64,000 bases of DNA. Source: Capilliphycus robustus (GTDB lineage: Bacteria > Cyanobacteriota > Cyanobacteriia > Cyanobacteriales > Microcoleaceae). The stretch lies in contig NZ_JAYGHR010000009.1 in assembly GCF_034932365.1 (NCBI RefSeq), forward strand, positions 1 to 64,000, given 5' to 3'. Position numbers and translations under genes: made by a program. A model generated the notes under the pieces. The model saw only the letters and a program-made list of their open reading frames with translations. It was not told the origin of the DNA and did not search any database. Shown here piece after piece: positions 1 through 7,209 of the stretch (positions are counted from its first letter, which is position 1; every line of letters begins with the position of its first letter).

Positions 1-114
1 GGGTGATGGGGATAGGACTTTTTTAAACATGAAAAATAGCTTTCTGTTAATAAAAATTCCCCCCCGGAACCCCACCTCCCGCGCCTCCCCACCTCCCCAC
101 AAATCAAGTTTTAG
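1..114. other. Low-complexity intergenic DNA at window edge
   Basis: C-rich low-complexity sequence with repeated CCCCACCTC-like units at about 60-102. No gene is visible. It abuts the truncated 5' end of the Uma2 remnant, so the true start of that gene appears to have been replaced by this sequence. Confidence 0.5.
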
Positions 115-529
115 GGGGATCAGGAAACGCTCAAGGATCATCGATTCCTCTCATCGTTGAAGTGGTTAGCACAAATTGGCGGGATGATTATGCACACAAA
201 ATGATCGATTATGAAGCATTAGGCATTCCTGAATATTGGATTGTCGATTATTTAGGTTTAGGGGGTCGTCGTTATATTGGTTCTCCAAAACAGCCGACTT
301 TATCGGTTTATAGCGCTACTTGAATCGGGAACAGGGAACAGGGAACAGGCAACAGCAGACTATGAAAGGATTCTAGGATGTAGAAATGTCCTAACCGAAT
401 TTTGTACTGCTATATCAGTTAGTAGAAGGTGAGTATAAAATTCAGCTATTTCGAGACAGTGAAAGGGTTGAATCTGTAGTCTTTCCTGAGTTGAATTTAA
501 CTGCAAAACAAATTTTTGAGGGGGAATAA
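115..529 (+). pseudogene. Uma2-family (DUF820) endonuclease remnant, split by a MITE
   Basis: Positions 115-309 translate as a Uma2-type segment: PLIVEVVSTNW, then DDYAHKMIDYEALGIPEYW and WIVDYLGLGGRRYIG, ending LSVY. This includes the E-V-V-S and D/Y-x-W-I-V-D elements of this PD-(D/E)XK-like family. Reading then hits a stop at 321-323. The matching C-terminal segment resumes at about 415 as YQLVEGEYKIQLFRDSERVE and continues to a TAA at 527-529. Deleting the 102-bp element plus one TA joins the two parts exactly in frame as LSVY-QLVEGEY. The N-terminal third is missing. Uma2 proteins are very abundant in filamentous cyanobacteria and are often decayed. Family call is from recognised motifs; the gene is non-functional as it stands. 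Confidence 0.8.
311..412. mobile_element. 102-bp MITE, copy 1, TA target duplication
   Basis: The element starts TAGCGCTAC and ends GTACTGCTA. These ends are imperfect terminal inverted repeats (TAGCNNTAC), flanked by TA at 309-310 and 413-414. Excision with one TA restores the Uma2 reading frame, which fixes the boundaries. Its right half (AAAGGATT, TGTCCTAA, ACTGCTA) matches copy 2 at 3347-3449 read on the opposite strand. A TA duplication and short inverted ends suggest mobilisation by an IS630/Tc1-mariner-type transposase; no such transposase is in the window. Confidence 0.75.
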
Positions 530-546
530 GTATTCGTTTCAGATGT

Positions 547-1464
547 CTATAATTGTTCAATTTCTTTCGCTTTTTCAGGGAGTTTTGCTTGTTTTTGCCC
601 CTGACAACGGGCTTGAACATTCAGCAAACCGATGGGAGTATTGAGAATATCAACTAAATCGGCTTGTTGTGCGATCGCCTTTATACTGTTAATGGGCATT
701 TCTTTTAACAACCAACGTCCGAGTCGATAGAGATAATCCTGGGTTGTGAAATCTCGCATCAACTCCACGCCATACAGTTCATGTAAATAGCGGTTAGACT
801 CACCATAACGCCGCCATTGACTGCGTAGTTGTCGCAAAGTTGCCCGATGTCGATGTTTGATAATTGCATCTTCAGCAAAATAGACTTTATAATCAGTTTG
901 CTGCTGAATTCGCCAACAAATATCTGCATCTCCGCCTGTCGTTAAATAGGGACGAAATAAACCCACCTGGGCAAAGATTTGACGACGGATGGCAAGATTA
1001 GCGGTTTGACCGTAGGGAAAAAACTTGTGAGTGATGGTATGCTTTTGAGACAGAGTATCTTGTCGATCGGCGTGTTTTTCTAGTAACGTTTGACCCGGTA
1101 AGGCGACGATTTCCCCAACAACAATCCCAATCGCCGCATCCTCAAAAGGTTTGACCAGTTTTTCTAACCACTGGGGCTGTGGACGACAATCCGCATCTGT
1201 AAACGCGACGATTTCCGCTTGGGCGATGCGAATTCCCTGGTTACGGGCGGCGTAGGAACTTTGAATGCGATTTTCTGAGAGGGGACGAATCGGATCAGTT
1301 GCTAAGGTTTGCAAGATCTCAGCCGTGCGATCGCGACTGTTATTATCCACCAACAAATACTCTAAGCGATCTTGGGGATAAGTTTGCGATCGCAAACATT
1401 CAATCAAATCCGGTAAATCTGCCTCACCGTTGTAAATCGGTACGACGACAGAGACATTAATCAT
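547..1464 (-). CDS. Family 2 glycosyltransferase
   Basis: A 305-residue protein with a GT-A fold at the N-terminus: VVVPIYNGE at about 6-14, VDNNSRD at 39-45, and the metal/nucleotide-sugar DAD motif within FTDADCRP at 90-92. A GGDADICWRI segment near residue 175 occupies the usual acceptor/ED-type position. There is no membrane segment, so it is probably cytosolic or membrane-peripheral. It would transfer a sugar from a nucleotide-sugar donor; the acceptor (polysaccharide, lipid or protein) cannot be told. It lies 59 bp downstream of mraY on the same strand, so co-transcription is possible, but the family is not part of the peptidoglycan precursor pathway in general. The ATG start immediately precedes the first beta-strand of the fold. 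Confidence 0.88.
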   Translation of the reverse strand: MINVSVVVPIYNGEADLPDLIECLRSQTYPQDRLEYLLVDNNSRDRTAEILQTLATDPIRPLSENRIQSSYAARNQGIRIAQAEIVAFTDADCRPQPQWLEKLVKPFEDAAIGIVVGEIVALPGQTLLEKHADRQDTLSQKHTITHKFFPYGQTANLAIRRQIFAQVGLFRPYLTTGGDADICWRIQQQTDYKVYFAEDAIIKHRHRATLRQLRSQWRRYGESNRYLHELYGVELMRDFTTQDYLYRLGRWLLKEMPINSIKAIAQQADLVDILNTPIGLLNVQARCQGQKQAKLPEKAKEIEQL

Positions 1465-1523
1465 ATTGAAATTTGGCTGCTATCCCCTCTAAAGAGGCGG
1501 TGTTCCTCCCTCAATTTTAACCC

Positions 1524-2657
1524 CTAAGCGATCGCCAAACTCAGCAACACCAAAATCACATTAATCAAATAAAACGTTCCAACCACCTGAGTTTCTGACC
1601 ATCCGCACAGTTCTAGATGATGATGCAACGGTGCCATTCTAAACAGACGCTTACCGACGCCATCAGGCCCTTTGGTTGCTTTATAATAGCTGACTTGAGC
1701 GATAACCGATAGGGTTTCTAGCAGGAAAATTCCACTGATAATCAGGAGAACCCATAACGTGTTACTCATCAAAGCAATCGCTGCTAAAGCGCCGCCCAGG
1801 GCGAGTGAACCTGTGTCCCCCATAAAAACCTTAGCGGGGTTGCGGTTATGGCTAACAAAGCCTAAACAACTGCCACTCAGACACCCACAAAACACCATTA
1901 ATTCCGGGGAAGTCGGCATCAGATAAGCCGCGAGTCCTAACAGCGTAATTGCCCCTAGTCCTCCCATCAAGCCATCGACGCCATCGGTGAGATTTGTGGC
2001 GTTACTCTCAGCGACAGGAACAAAAACCGCTAACGGCCAGAATAATAAACCTAAAGGTAAAACTAAACCCCAAGGTAGAGCAACAGTAGAAATGTCAGAA
2101 GATTGTAGAGACAGACTGCCAAACCCATTGGTTGCTAAGACTAAACAAAATAATGTTGCTAACCCCACCTGCAAGGCTAACTTCATTTTAGGAGAAATGC
2201 CTTTATTGGATTTGCGTCTGAGAATTTGCCAGTCATCCAACCAACCGACAAAACCGTAAGCCAGCGTTAAAGTAGAAACAGCAATCACATGGGGATGAAA
2301 TCCTGACCAGATTAAACCCATCCCCACTCCGACGGGAATGAAAAAGATACCGCCCATTGTGGGAGTACCTGCTTTCTTGAGATGAGCTTGCGGGCCATCT
2401 TCTCGAATAAACTGTCCCGCTTTAATCCGAACCAGTAGAGGAATTACCCAATACCCGAATGCAGCAGAGAGTAAGCCACAAACGGCTAGGGGTAGGAACA
2501 AGGACGCTTGGGGATTGAGAAAGCGGTTAGCTGTCAAGTCCAGACTAATCGTAAAGGCACTCAATCCCGCAGTGAGTAACCAGAACAGGTTGCGTCCTGA
2601 TAGATTCGATGAGCGAATTCGTGAAAATAGACTATCCACAGAAATATAAAGAATCAA
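1524..2657 (-). CDS. mraY: Phospho-N-acetylmuramoyl-pentapeptide-transferase (MraY)
   Basis: Transfers phospho-MurNAc-pentapeptide from UDP to undecaprenyl phosphate to make lipid I, the first membrane step of peptidoglycan synthesis. The 377-residue polytopic protein carries the family landmarks: LKKAGTPTMGG near 93-103, the aspartate pair in GWLDDW (about 141-142), NLTDGVDGL near 223, FMGDTGSLALGG near 280, and the histidine cluster APLHHHLELCGW near 346. About ten hydrophobic segments are visible. The N-terminal 20 residues are longer than in many MraY proteins, and an internal start is possible. Downstream on the same strand is the glycosyltransferase. The small DUF3134 gene lies upstream, 107 bp away. 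Confidence 0.97.
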   Translation of the reverse strand: MILYISVDSLFSRIRSSNLSGRNLFWLLTAGLSAFTISLDLTANRFLNPQASLFLPLAVCGLLSAAFGYWVIPLLVRIKAGQFIREDGPQAHLKKAGTPTMGGIFFIPVGVGMGLIWSGFHPHVIAVSTLTLAYGFVGWLDDWQILRRKSNKGISPKMKLALQVGLATLFCLVLATNGFGSLSLQSSDISTVALPWGLVLPLGLLFWPLAVFVPVAESNATNLTDGVDGLMGGLGAITLLGLAAYLMPTSPELMVFCGCLSGSCLGFVSHNRNPAKVFMGDTGSLALGGALAAIALMSNTLWVLLIISGIFLLETLSVIAQVSYYKATKGPDGVGKRLFRMAPLHHHLELCGWSETQVVGTFYLINVILVLLSLAIA

Positions 2658-2764
2658 TCCTCAACACCAACTACAAATCGGGAAGCTAGGTTTTTTTCTG
2701 AGCATCCTGGGTAGTTGCACTCTCATAATACTGTCTAAGTGCAACATTGCTTCAGAGTTTTTGC

Positions 2765-3004
2765 CTAATCTTCCATCAGATCATCGTCGTCATCATCATC
2801 ATCATCATCGTAGGCACCCTCATCAACTATCAGTTCTGAGATTTCCTCTTCGGCTTCTAGAAAAGCATTGGTTTCTGGAACATTATCCCGAGGAATTAAA
2901 CGACCCGTTGCTTGTAGCCATTCCAACAGCGAGATATGCTGCTGTGAGGGAATGACGTCTGCGGGTTCATGGACGGGAATCTTACGCAAAGAAGGATTGT
3001 ACAT
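2765..3004 (-). CDS. DUF3134-type small acidic protein
   Basis: A 79-residue protein starting MYNPSLRKIP with the block HISLLEWLQATGRLI, which matches the cyanobacterial DUF3134 family as I know it; no function is established. The C-terminus is unusual: ten consecutive aspartates followed by LMED, encoded by a run of GAT/GAC triplets (plus-strand ATC/GTC repeats at about 2777-2809). The run is prone to length change by slippage. It is soluble, with no signal peptide or membrane segment. It is transcribed in the same direction as mraY, 107 bp upstream of it. Confidence 0.75.
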   Translation of the reverse strand: MYNPSLRKIPVHEPADVIPSQQHISLLEWLQATGRLIPRDNVPETNAFLEAEEEISELIVDEGAYDDDDDDDDDDLMED

Positions 3005-3216
3005 CTTCAGCTAATAGAGTGCAGAATATCAGACCTGAACAACGAGAATGTTTCTAGCTATTGCTTTCTACTCAAAGACGAGAGCAAAACCGGATGGATA
3101 CCAAGCCCATGTCTACAATGCCAAAAACAATCCCCCCATAAATTAGCATAACTGGATCACGGATCGATGATCATCTGTTTTGGAGTTTGAACAAATTCCG
3201 GACAATTCGATAAGCT

Positions 3217-3342
3217 TTATTTAAGTATCGCGACTTGATCAACTGCTAAATCATTGCTCACCCGAATCACACCGCGTTCACAGGCTGCTTCACAGGCTGC
3301 TGGGTGTTCCCCGAGCCAATTTCTAACGGTTCCACTTTATAT
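3217..3342 (-). pseudogene. Unidentified 40-codon gene remnant
   Basis: On the minus strand an open frame with no start codon reads GTVRNWLGEHPAACEAACER and continues to VDQVAILK with a TAA at 3217-3219. A stop lies immediately upstream in frame near 3340, just before the MITE at 3347. It looks like the 3' end of a gene whose upstream part is lost. I do not recognise the family. A short internal duplication (GCTGCTTCACAG at about 3283-3300) is visible. Confidence 0.3.
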
Positions 3343-3346
3343 CTTA

Positions 3347-3449
3347 TAGCAGTCGAAGCCTTTGATTAGGACAGTGTTTTTCTGTCAAATCCTTTTATGA
3401 TCAAGGTTTCAATTCTGTCTCCAGTCTCGGTGTCTCCTGACTTCTGCTA
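3347..3449. mobile_element. 103-bp MITE, copy 2 (inverted relative to copy 1)
   Basis: Begins TAGCAGTCGAAG and ends GACTTCTGCTA, flanked by TA at 3345-3346 and 3450-3451. Read in reverse complement it aligns with copy 1 (311-412) over its last 50 bases: AAAGGATT, then TGTCCTAA, then ACTGCTA. The length differs by one base. It sits between the gene remnant and the IS605-type element. Confidence 0.7.
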
Positions 3450-3451
3450 TA

Positions 3452-3604
3452 TATGAAATACTTAAATCTTGGCTACAGATAATCGATGGGGAGACAGTCT
3501 GGGTAATTGATGAATTATCCCTAGCAGTTATCGGTTTTTTCACTGTGACCTGTCCCCTATTCTATTTTGCCTATTCTCGGTTTCCTGCTCCCTTTTGTAG
3601 CATT
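3452..3604. other. Intergenic DNA left of the IS605-type element
   Basis: No open frame or convincing hairpin. On the minus strand this is the DNA immediately 3' of tnpB, so the variable guide segment of a TnpB-associated RNA would be read from the bases next to the element end. Confidence 0.4.
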
Positions 3605-3616
3605 ATATTATGAACT

Positions 3617-3646
3617 ACACACATCCGCTATGGCTGAGATGTGTGT
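3617..3646 (-). ncRNA. Right-end hairpin / likely 3' scaffold of the TnpB-associated guide RNA
   Basis: A nine-base-pair perfect stem (ACACACATC/GATGTGTGT) with a 12-base loop that contains the tnpB stop codon. In characterised IS605 elements the right end is both the DNA hairpin used for transposition and the 3' scaffold of the omega/re-RNA, with the guide lying just outside the element. That role here is inferred from position and family. Confidence 0.45.
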
Positions 3647-4914
3647 TTCTGACGCTTCAACTGAGAAACTTTCTTGAAGCTTCCGCACCAAGTAGAGGTT
3701 GTCTCATCCGCGTTTTTAGAGGCACGTTCCATACCCCTGTCTTGGAAAATTGCTCCACTTGGGGACACCCCAAGACCGCATTTTCCGCTTGCGTAATTAA
3801 GCATCACCATTGCTGCCGCAACATCTCTATCGCAACGAAGCCCGCATTTAACACAATGATGAACTCTATCTGCTAATGTTTTCTTTTGTTGATGACCGCA
3901 GTTAGGGCAGGTTTGTGAAGGCTTTACTTTTTGGGTTGGAATCTCAACATAAAACCCACCTGCTTCGGTGACTTTATATTTAATTAAATCCTTAAGATTC
4001 CCAATCCCAACGTCAAGCAATGAACGATTCAGTCCCGACTTTTGACGTTTGTTTTTACCCTTCGATTTGCGAGTCATCCCTTTAAGGTTTAATTTTTCAG
4101 TGGCTACCAAGCTATTACAGCCAACAATTTGTGTAGACACTTGATGCTGCCAGTTTTGTCTTTGTCTAGCAACTTTAGACTGAATTTTGGCAATAGCTTG
4201 ATTTGCTTTTCTCCAGCGTCGCGAAGCTTTAGTTCCTCTCTTTGGAGGTCTTTTTCTCCGACTGGTTTTAGCAATTTTGTTGATTTGGTGTTGAGCAACT
4301 TTACCAAATCTGGGGTTATCAATTATATTCCCATTCGAGTCGGCAATTGCGTGATAGGTTCCAAAATCTAAACCAATTGCACCAAGATCAGTTTGATAAC
4401 GGGTGGGGATACAATCAATAGTAATTGACGCATACCATTTCCCTTGTTTGAACAGTATAGTACAGGTTTTAGGCTTCCCCCAATCTCTAGCTTGACCTCG
4501 CATTTTAACGGTTCCCAGATTTGTTATTTTTAGGGAACCATTTTTGCCATCAGTCAAAGCTTTCCATCCGCTTTTACAAGGATATGTCCATCCTTTGTAA
4601 CGCCGACTTTTCTTGAACTTGGGATACCCAGATTTGAGTTTAAAGAAGCGTTGGAAGGCTAAATGAACTCGTTTAACAGTGTCTTGTAATGCGTGGCTAC
4701 CAAGTTCTTTGTAATCTGTCCAAAATTCTTTGAACTCTGGCAAACAATTCTGCTGGTCATAGTAACTAATTGACTTATTGAATCGTTTGTAAGAGGTTTT
4801 CCGGTGTTCCACACAAGCATTGTATAAAGCGCAATGCAACTTTCGCCAATAGTGCATTTTGTTGGCTTGTGCCTTAGTTGGATATAGCCGGAATGTCACT
4901 CGTTTGGTAGCCAT
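3628..4914 (-). CDS. tnpB: IS605-family TnpB (RNA-guided nuclease-like protein)
   Basis: A 428-residue TnpB. The split RuvC site appears intact: Asp in AIGLDFGTYHAIAD (about 180), Glu in LVATEKLNLKGM (about 270), Asp in LRCDRDVAAAMVML (about 362). A zinc-binding CPNC...CVKC pair lies at about 336-358. The N-terminal helix-turn-helix region (RLYPTKAQANKMHYWRKLH) is present. Known TnpB proteins are RNA-guided DNA endonucleases that help the element persist; that activity is inferred here. The gene ends inside the right-end hairpin, as expected when the guide RNA overlaps the 3' end. The C-terminal tail after the third RuvC motif is fairly long (about 60 residues). It is divergent from tnpA. Confidence 0.92.
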   Translation of the reverse strand: MATKRVTFRLYPTKAQANKMHYWRKLHCALYNACVEHRKTSYKRFNKSISYYDQQNCLPEFKEFWTDYKELGSHALQDTVKRVHLAFQRFFKLKSGYPKFKKSRRYKGWTYPCKSGWKALTDGKNGSLKITNLGTVKMRGQARDWGKPKTCTILFKQGKWYASITIDCIPTRYQTDLGAIGLDFGTYHAIADSNGNIIDNPRFGKVAQHQINKIAKTSRRKRPPKRGTKASRRWRKANQAIAKIQSKVARQRQNWQHQVSTQIVGCNSLVATEKLNLKGMTRKSKGKNKRQKSGLNRSLLDVGIGNLKDLIKYKVTEAGGFYVEIPTQKVKPSQTCPNCGHQQKKTLADRVHHCVKCGLRCDRDVAAAMVMLNYASGKCGLGVSPSGAIFQDRGMERASKNADETTSTWCGSFKKVSQLKRQKHTSQP

Positions 4915-4979
4915 AACATATCGACCTTCTGTTATATTTATGGTTAACTATTATAGTTAAGCAGGTATAGTCTGTCAAT

Positions 4980-5384
4980 ATGTCTATCAGAAAAGGTTCT
5001 CACAGCGTCTTTAGTGTGCGACTGCACTTTGTTTTTGTAACCCATTACCGCAAAAAGGTTTTAAACACAGAAATGCTCAACCGATTGAAAGAAATGGTTG
5101 AGCAAGTGTCAAATAAAATGGGATGTCAGTTGATTGAGTTTAATGGAGAGTCTGACCATATCCATATTCTTTTAGACTTCCATCCTAAAAACTCAATTGC
5201 TGCGGTTGTTGGAAGTTTAAAAAGTTCTACCGCAAGAATGCTTAAAAAAGAATTTCCTGTAGAAGTTGAAAAGCATTACTGGGGTAAAGTTTCGTTTTGG
5301 TCTAACTCATACTATGTTGCGTCTGCTGGAGGCGCACCAATTGAAGTTCTTAAGAAATATATCCAAAACCAAGCAAGTTCCTAG
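4980..5384 (+). CDS. tnpA: IS200/IS605-family Y1 transposase TnpA
   Basis: A 134-residue HUH single-strand transposase. The HUH pair is in SDHIHILLDF (His60, His62) and the catalytic tyrosine is in EVLKKYIQNQ (Tyr127). Surrounding blocks HFVFVTHYRKK and FWSNSYYVASAGGAP are typical. The length is normal for the family and there is no frameshift, so it may be active. It acts by excising and inserting single-stranded circles at a short target, recognising the subterminal hairpins. The hairpin at 5399-5426 follows its stop by 14 bases. The start ATG at 4980 is 65 bp from the divergent tnpB start, so promoters for both lie in that gap. Confidence 0.95.
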   Translation: MSIRKGSHSVFSVRLHFVFVTHYRKKVLNTEMLNRLKEMVEQVSNKMGCQLIEFNGESDHIHILLDFHPKNSIAAVVGSLKSSTARMLKKEFPVEVEKHYWGKVSFWSNSYYVASAGGAPIEVLKKYIQNQASS

Positions 5385-5398
5385 AAATCGCTATCCTT

Positions 5399-5426
5399 CC
5401 CCACCCCGATTTGCGCTCGGGTGGGG
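5399..5426. other. Left-end hairpin of the IS605-type element
   Basis: CCCCACCC (5399-5406) and GGGTGGGG (5419-5426) form an eight-pair stem with a 12-base loop just after the tnpA stop. It is the expected recognition structure for the Y1 transposase. Confidence 0.6.
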
Positions 5427-5460
5427 ACTGCCGCTCAAATCGTTCAATTTCATATAATTT

Positions 5461-5711
5461 TTATTTTGATTAGAGTGCATTGGACTGTATTCTGGTTGAG
5501 AGTTTGACTTGGATGCAAAGTTTGATTCAAAAATCGAGTAAAGTCTATCATTCGATAGATGAATAGGCAGGTATAAACCCTTATTATACAGGAATAATCC
5601 CTCTCAAATACATTTGATAAAATGTTCTGAACTTGTGGGTTAAAAATTTTCCTCTCTGAATAACGGAAAAACCGTCTAACAAGAGGATTGATTGTCTAAA
5701 GGAAGAAAAAA
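5461..5711. other. AT-rich intergenic region
   Basis: About 250 bp between the insertion sequence and the next small gene. A short palindrome CTATCATTCGATAG lies near 5550. No gene was seen; the region presumably carries the promoter of the 49-residue gene that follows. Confidence 0.4.
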
Positions 5712-5861
5712 ATGTCTAAGATTACTCAACGATTTCAAGAAGTATTTGAATTTATCGGCTTAGGTGTCAAACGAATATTTAGCGGAAATACGGATCAATA
5801 TCCCAAAACAGGAGTTCAACCCTATGAGGGAGATCGATCCCGTCAAAAGAATCCTGAATAA
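5712..5861 (+). CDS. Small hypothetical protein (49 residues)
   Basis: ATG at 5712 preceded by AGGAAG about 8 bases upstream; TAA at 5859-5861. The protein begins MSKITQRFQEVFEFIGLGVK, has the central piece RIFSGNTDQYPKTGVQPYEG, and ends QKNPE. The first 25 residues could form an amphipathic helix (MSKITQRFQEVFEFIGLGVKRIF) that might sit on a membrane surface, followed by a charged flexible tail. There is no signal peptide. I do not recognise a characterised family, although proteins of this shape occur in cyanobacteria. The good ribosome-binding site and protein-like composition support it being real. It stands alone, 164 bp before the transporter gene. Confidence 0.6.
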   Translation: MSKITQRFQEVFEFIGLGVKRIFSGNTDQYPKTGVQPYEGDRSRQKNPE

Positions 5862-6025
5862 TTGCGCTCATTGAGGGGGGGAGTAACTTTTAAAATCAAT
5901 TGAAGTCACTCCATTTTTTTATCTAAAATCCTATTTCTTGTATTTTCCAAGACTGTAATTATTGTTTGGGGATTGGATTGAATTTAATTGAATACAATAT
6001 AATTGCTCGGGGGGAGGGTTAATTC

Positions 6026-7045
6026 GTGACATTTGGGAAAACGGTTGGAATTATTTGTTTTTTAATTTCCCTATATATTTTATGGAAAATCAGACAAGTT
6101 CTCTTACTCGCTTTTAGTGCTATTGTTTTGGCAACGGCTATTAACAGAATTGTTAAAATCCTTCAGAAACAGGGAATGAAGCGGGGTGTGGCTGTAGGCA
6201 TTTCCATGTTTTTTATTTTATTGGTTTTAGCGGGATTTATCTCAATTATTGTGCCTCCAGTGGTAGACCAATGGCAAGAATTGAGTGAACAAGTTCCGAT
6301 GGGATTTGAACAGCTTAAAACTTGGTATCTGGGTTTACAAGATATCATTCCCAACCAAATTTTCGGTAATCTGCAAAGTCCCGAACGTCTGATTGAGCAA
6401 ATACCTGTTCCTGGTTTTGGACTATTTAATAACGTTTTTAGCTTCTTTTCCACTTCATTGGGAATTACCTTAAACGTTATTCTCGTGATAGCTATCACGA
6501 TTATGTTAGTGAGTGATCCCACACCCTATCGACGCAACTTTATTTTGATATTTCCCGCCTTTTACCGTCCTCGGGTTGATGAGATTTTAAATGAGTGTGA
6601 AGAAAACTTAGTCGGCTCTTTAATTGGTCTTTTATTTAATATGACGGTGATTACGCTTCTCAGTGGTGTTGGCTTATGGATTTTAGGCGTTAGACTGGCT
6701 TTAGTTAATGCTTTACTCGCCGGATTTTTAACGTTTATTCCTAATATTGGCCCAACAATTAGCGTCATCCCGCCCGCTTTACTCGCCCTGATGGATGCCC
6801 CCTGGAAAGCCTTGGCTGTGATTGGACTTTATATCGCCATTCAACAGATAGAAAGTAATATTTTAACGCCCCTCGTAATGAAACACGAAGTTTCTCTACT
6901 TCCGGCTATAACTTTATTATCTCAAGTCATCTTTACCATTTTCTTTGGAACTTTAGGTCTACTTTTAGCCATTCCCCTGGTTGCAGTCTTAAAGGTTTGG
7001 TTTCAAGAAATGTTAGTTAAAGATGTAATGAACCAATATCAGTAA
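6026..7045 (+). CDS. AI-2E family (PerM/UPF0118) membrane transporter
   Basis: A 339-residue polytopic protein of the AI-2E transporter family. The start is GTG at 6026, supported by a strong GGGGGAGGG about 10 bases upstream and by the hydrophobic first helix beginning at residue 8. Features include the two N-terminal helices, the extra-membrane segment around residues 75-140, and the conserved C-terminal block FIPNIGPTISVIPPALLALM with QQIESNILTPLVMKHEVSL, which is diagnostic of the family. Members have been linked to autoinducer-2 export, sodium/proton antiport and other roles, so substrate is unknown. It stands alone with its own promoter region. Confidence 0.9.
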   Translation: MTFGKTVGIICFLISLYILWKIRQVLLLAFSAIVLATAINRIVKILQKQGMKRGVAVGISMFFILLVLAGFISIIVPPVVDQWQELSEQVPMGFEQLKTWYLGLQDIIPNQIFGNLQSPERLIEQIPVPGFGLFNNVFSFFSTSLGITLNVILVIAITIMLVSDPTPYRRNFILIFPAFYRPRVDEILNECEENLVGSLIGLLFNMTVITLLSGVGLWILGVRLALVNALLAGFLTFIPNIGPTISVIPPALLALMDAPWKALAVIGLYIAIQQIESNILTPLVMKHEVSLLPAITLLSQVIFTIFFGTLGLLLAIPLVAVLKVWFQEMLVKDVMNQYQ

Positions 7046-7078
7046 TAGAACTCCAAATTTTGAAAAAACCTTTTGAAA

Positions 7079-7110
7079 AAAACCCCTGTCTCGAAGAAAC
7101 TGGGTATTTG
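7079..7110. repeat. Degenerate copy of the AAACCCGGTTTC hairpin family
   Basis: AAAAACCCCTGTCTCGAAGA followed by AACTGGGTATTT just after the transporter gene: a decayed relative of the hairpins listed at 17300, 24939 and 26571. It may still act weakly as a terminator. Confidence 0.4.
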
Positions 7111-7209
7111 AGTTGAACTTCCAATGTGAGCGGGTTACAAAAACACGGTAAAATGCTTCTGGCTTTAATCAGCTTTACTTGTTCAACCATCACACATCCA
7201 CAAACCCAG

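Larger units (their letters stand above)
3605..5460. mobile_element. IS200/IS605-family insertion sequence with divergent tnpA and tnpB
   Basis: A complete-looking IS605-type element: Y1 transposase gene on the plus strand, tnpB on the minus strand, 65 bp apart and divergent. Each outer end has the subterminal hairpin expected of the family. At the tnpB side ACACACATC (3617-3625) pairs with GATGTGTGT (3638-3646). At the tnpA side CCCCACCC (5399-5406) pairs with GGGTGGGG (5419-5426). As usual for the family there are no inverted terminal repeats and no target duplication, so outer boundaries are approximate. By family convention the tnpA side is the left end and the tnpB side the right end. 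Confidence 0.85.

Noticed and set aside
2761..2955. His-rich plus-strand frame (HHHHHH run)
   Set aside because: It is antisense to the poly-aspartate DUF3134 gene; the His run is the reverse of the Asp codons.
7126..7209. Upstream GTG start for the histidine phosphatase
   Set aside because: The 28 extra residues have no homology to the family N-terminus and no ribosome-binding site; the ATG at 7210 sits right before the first strand.
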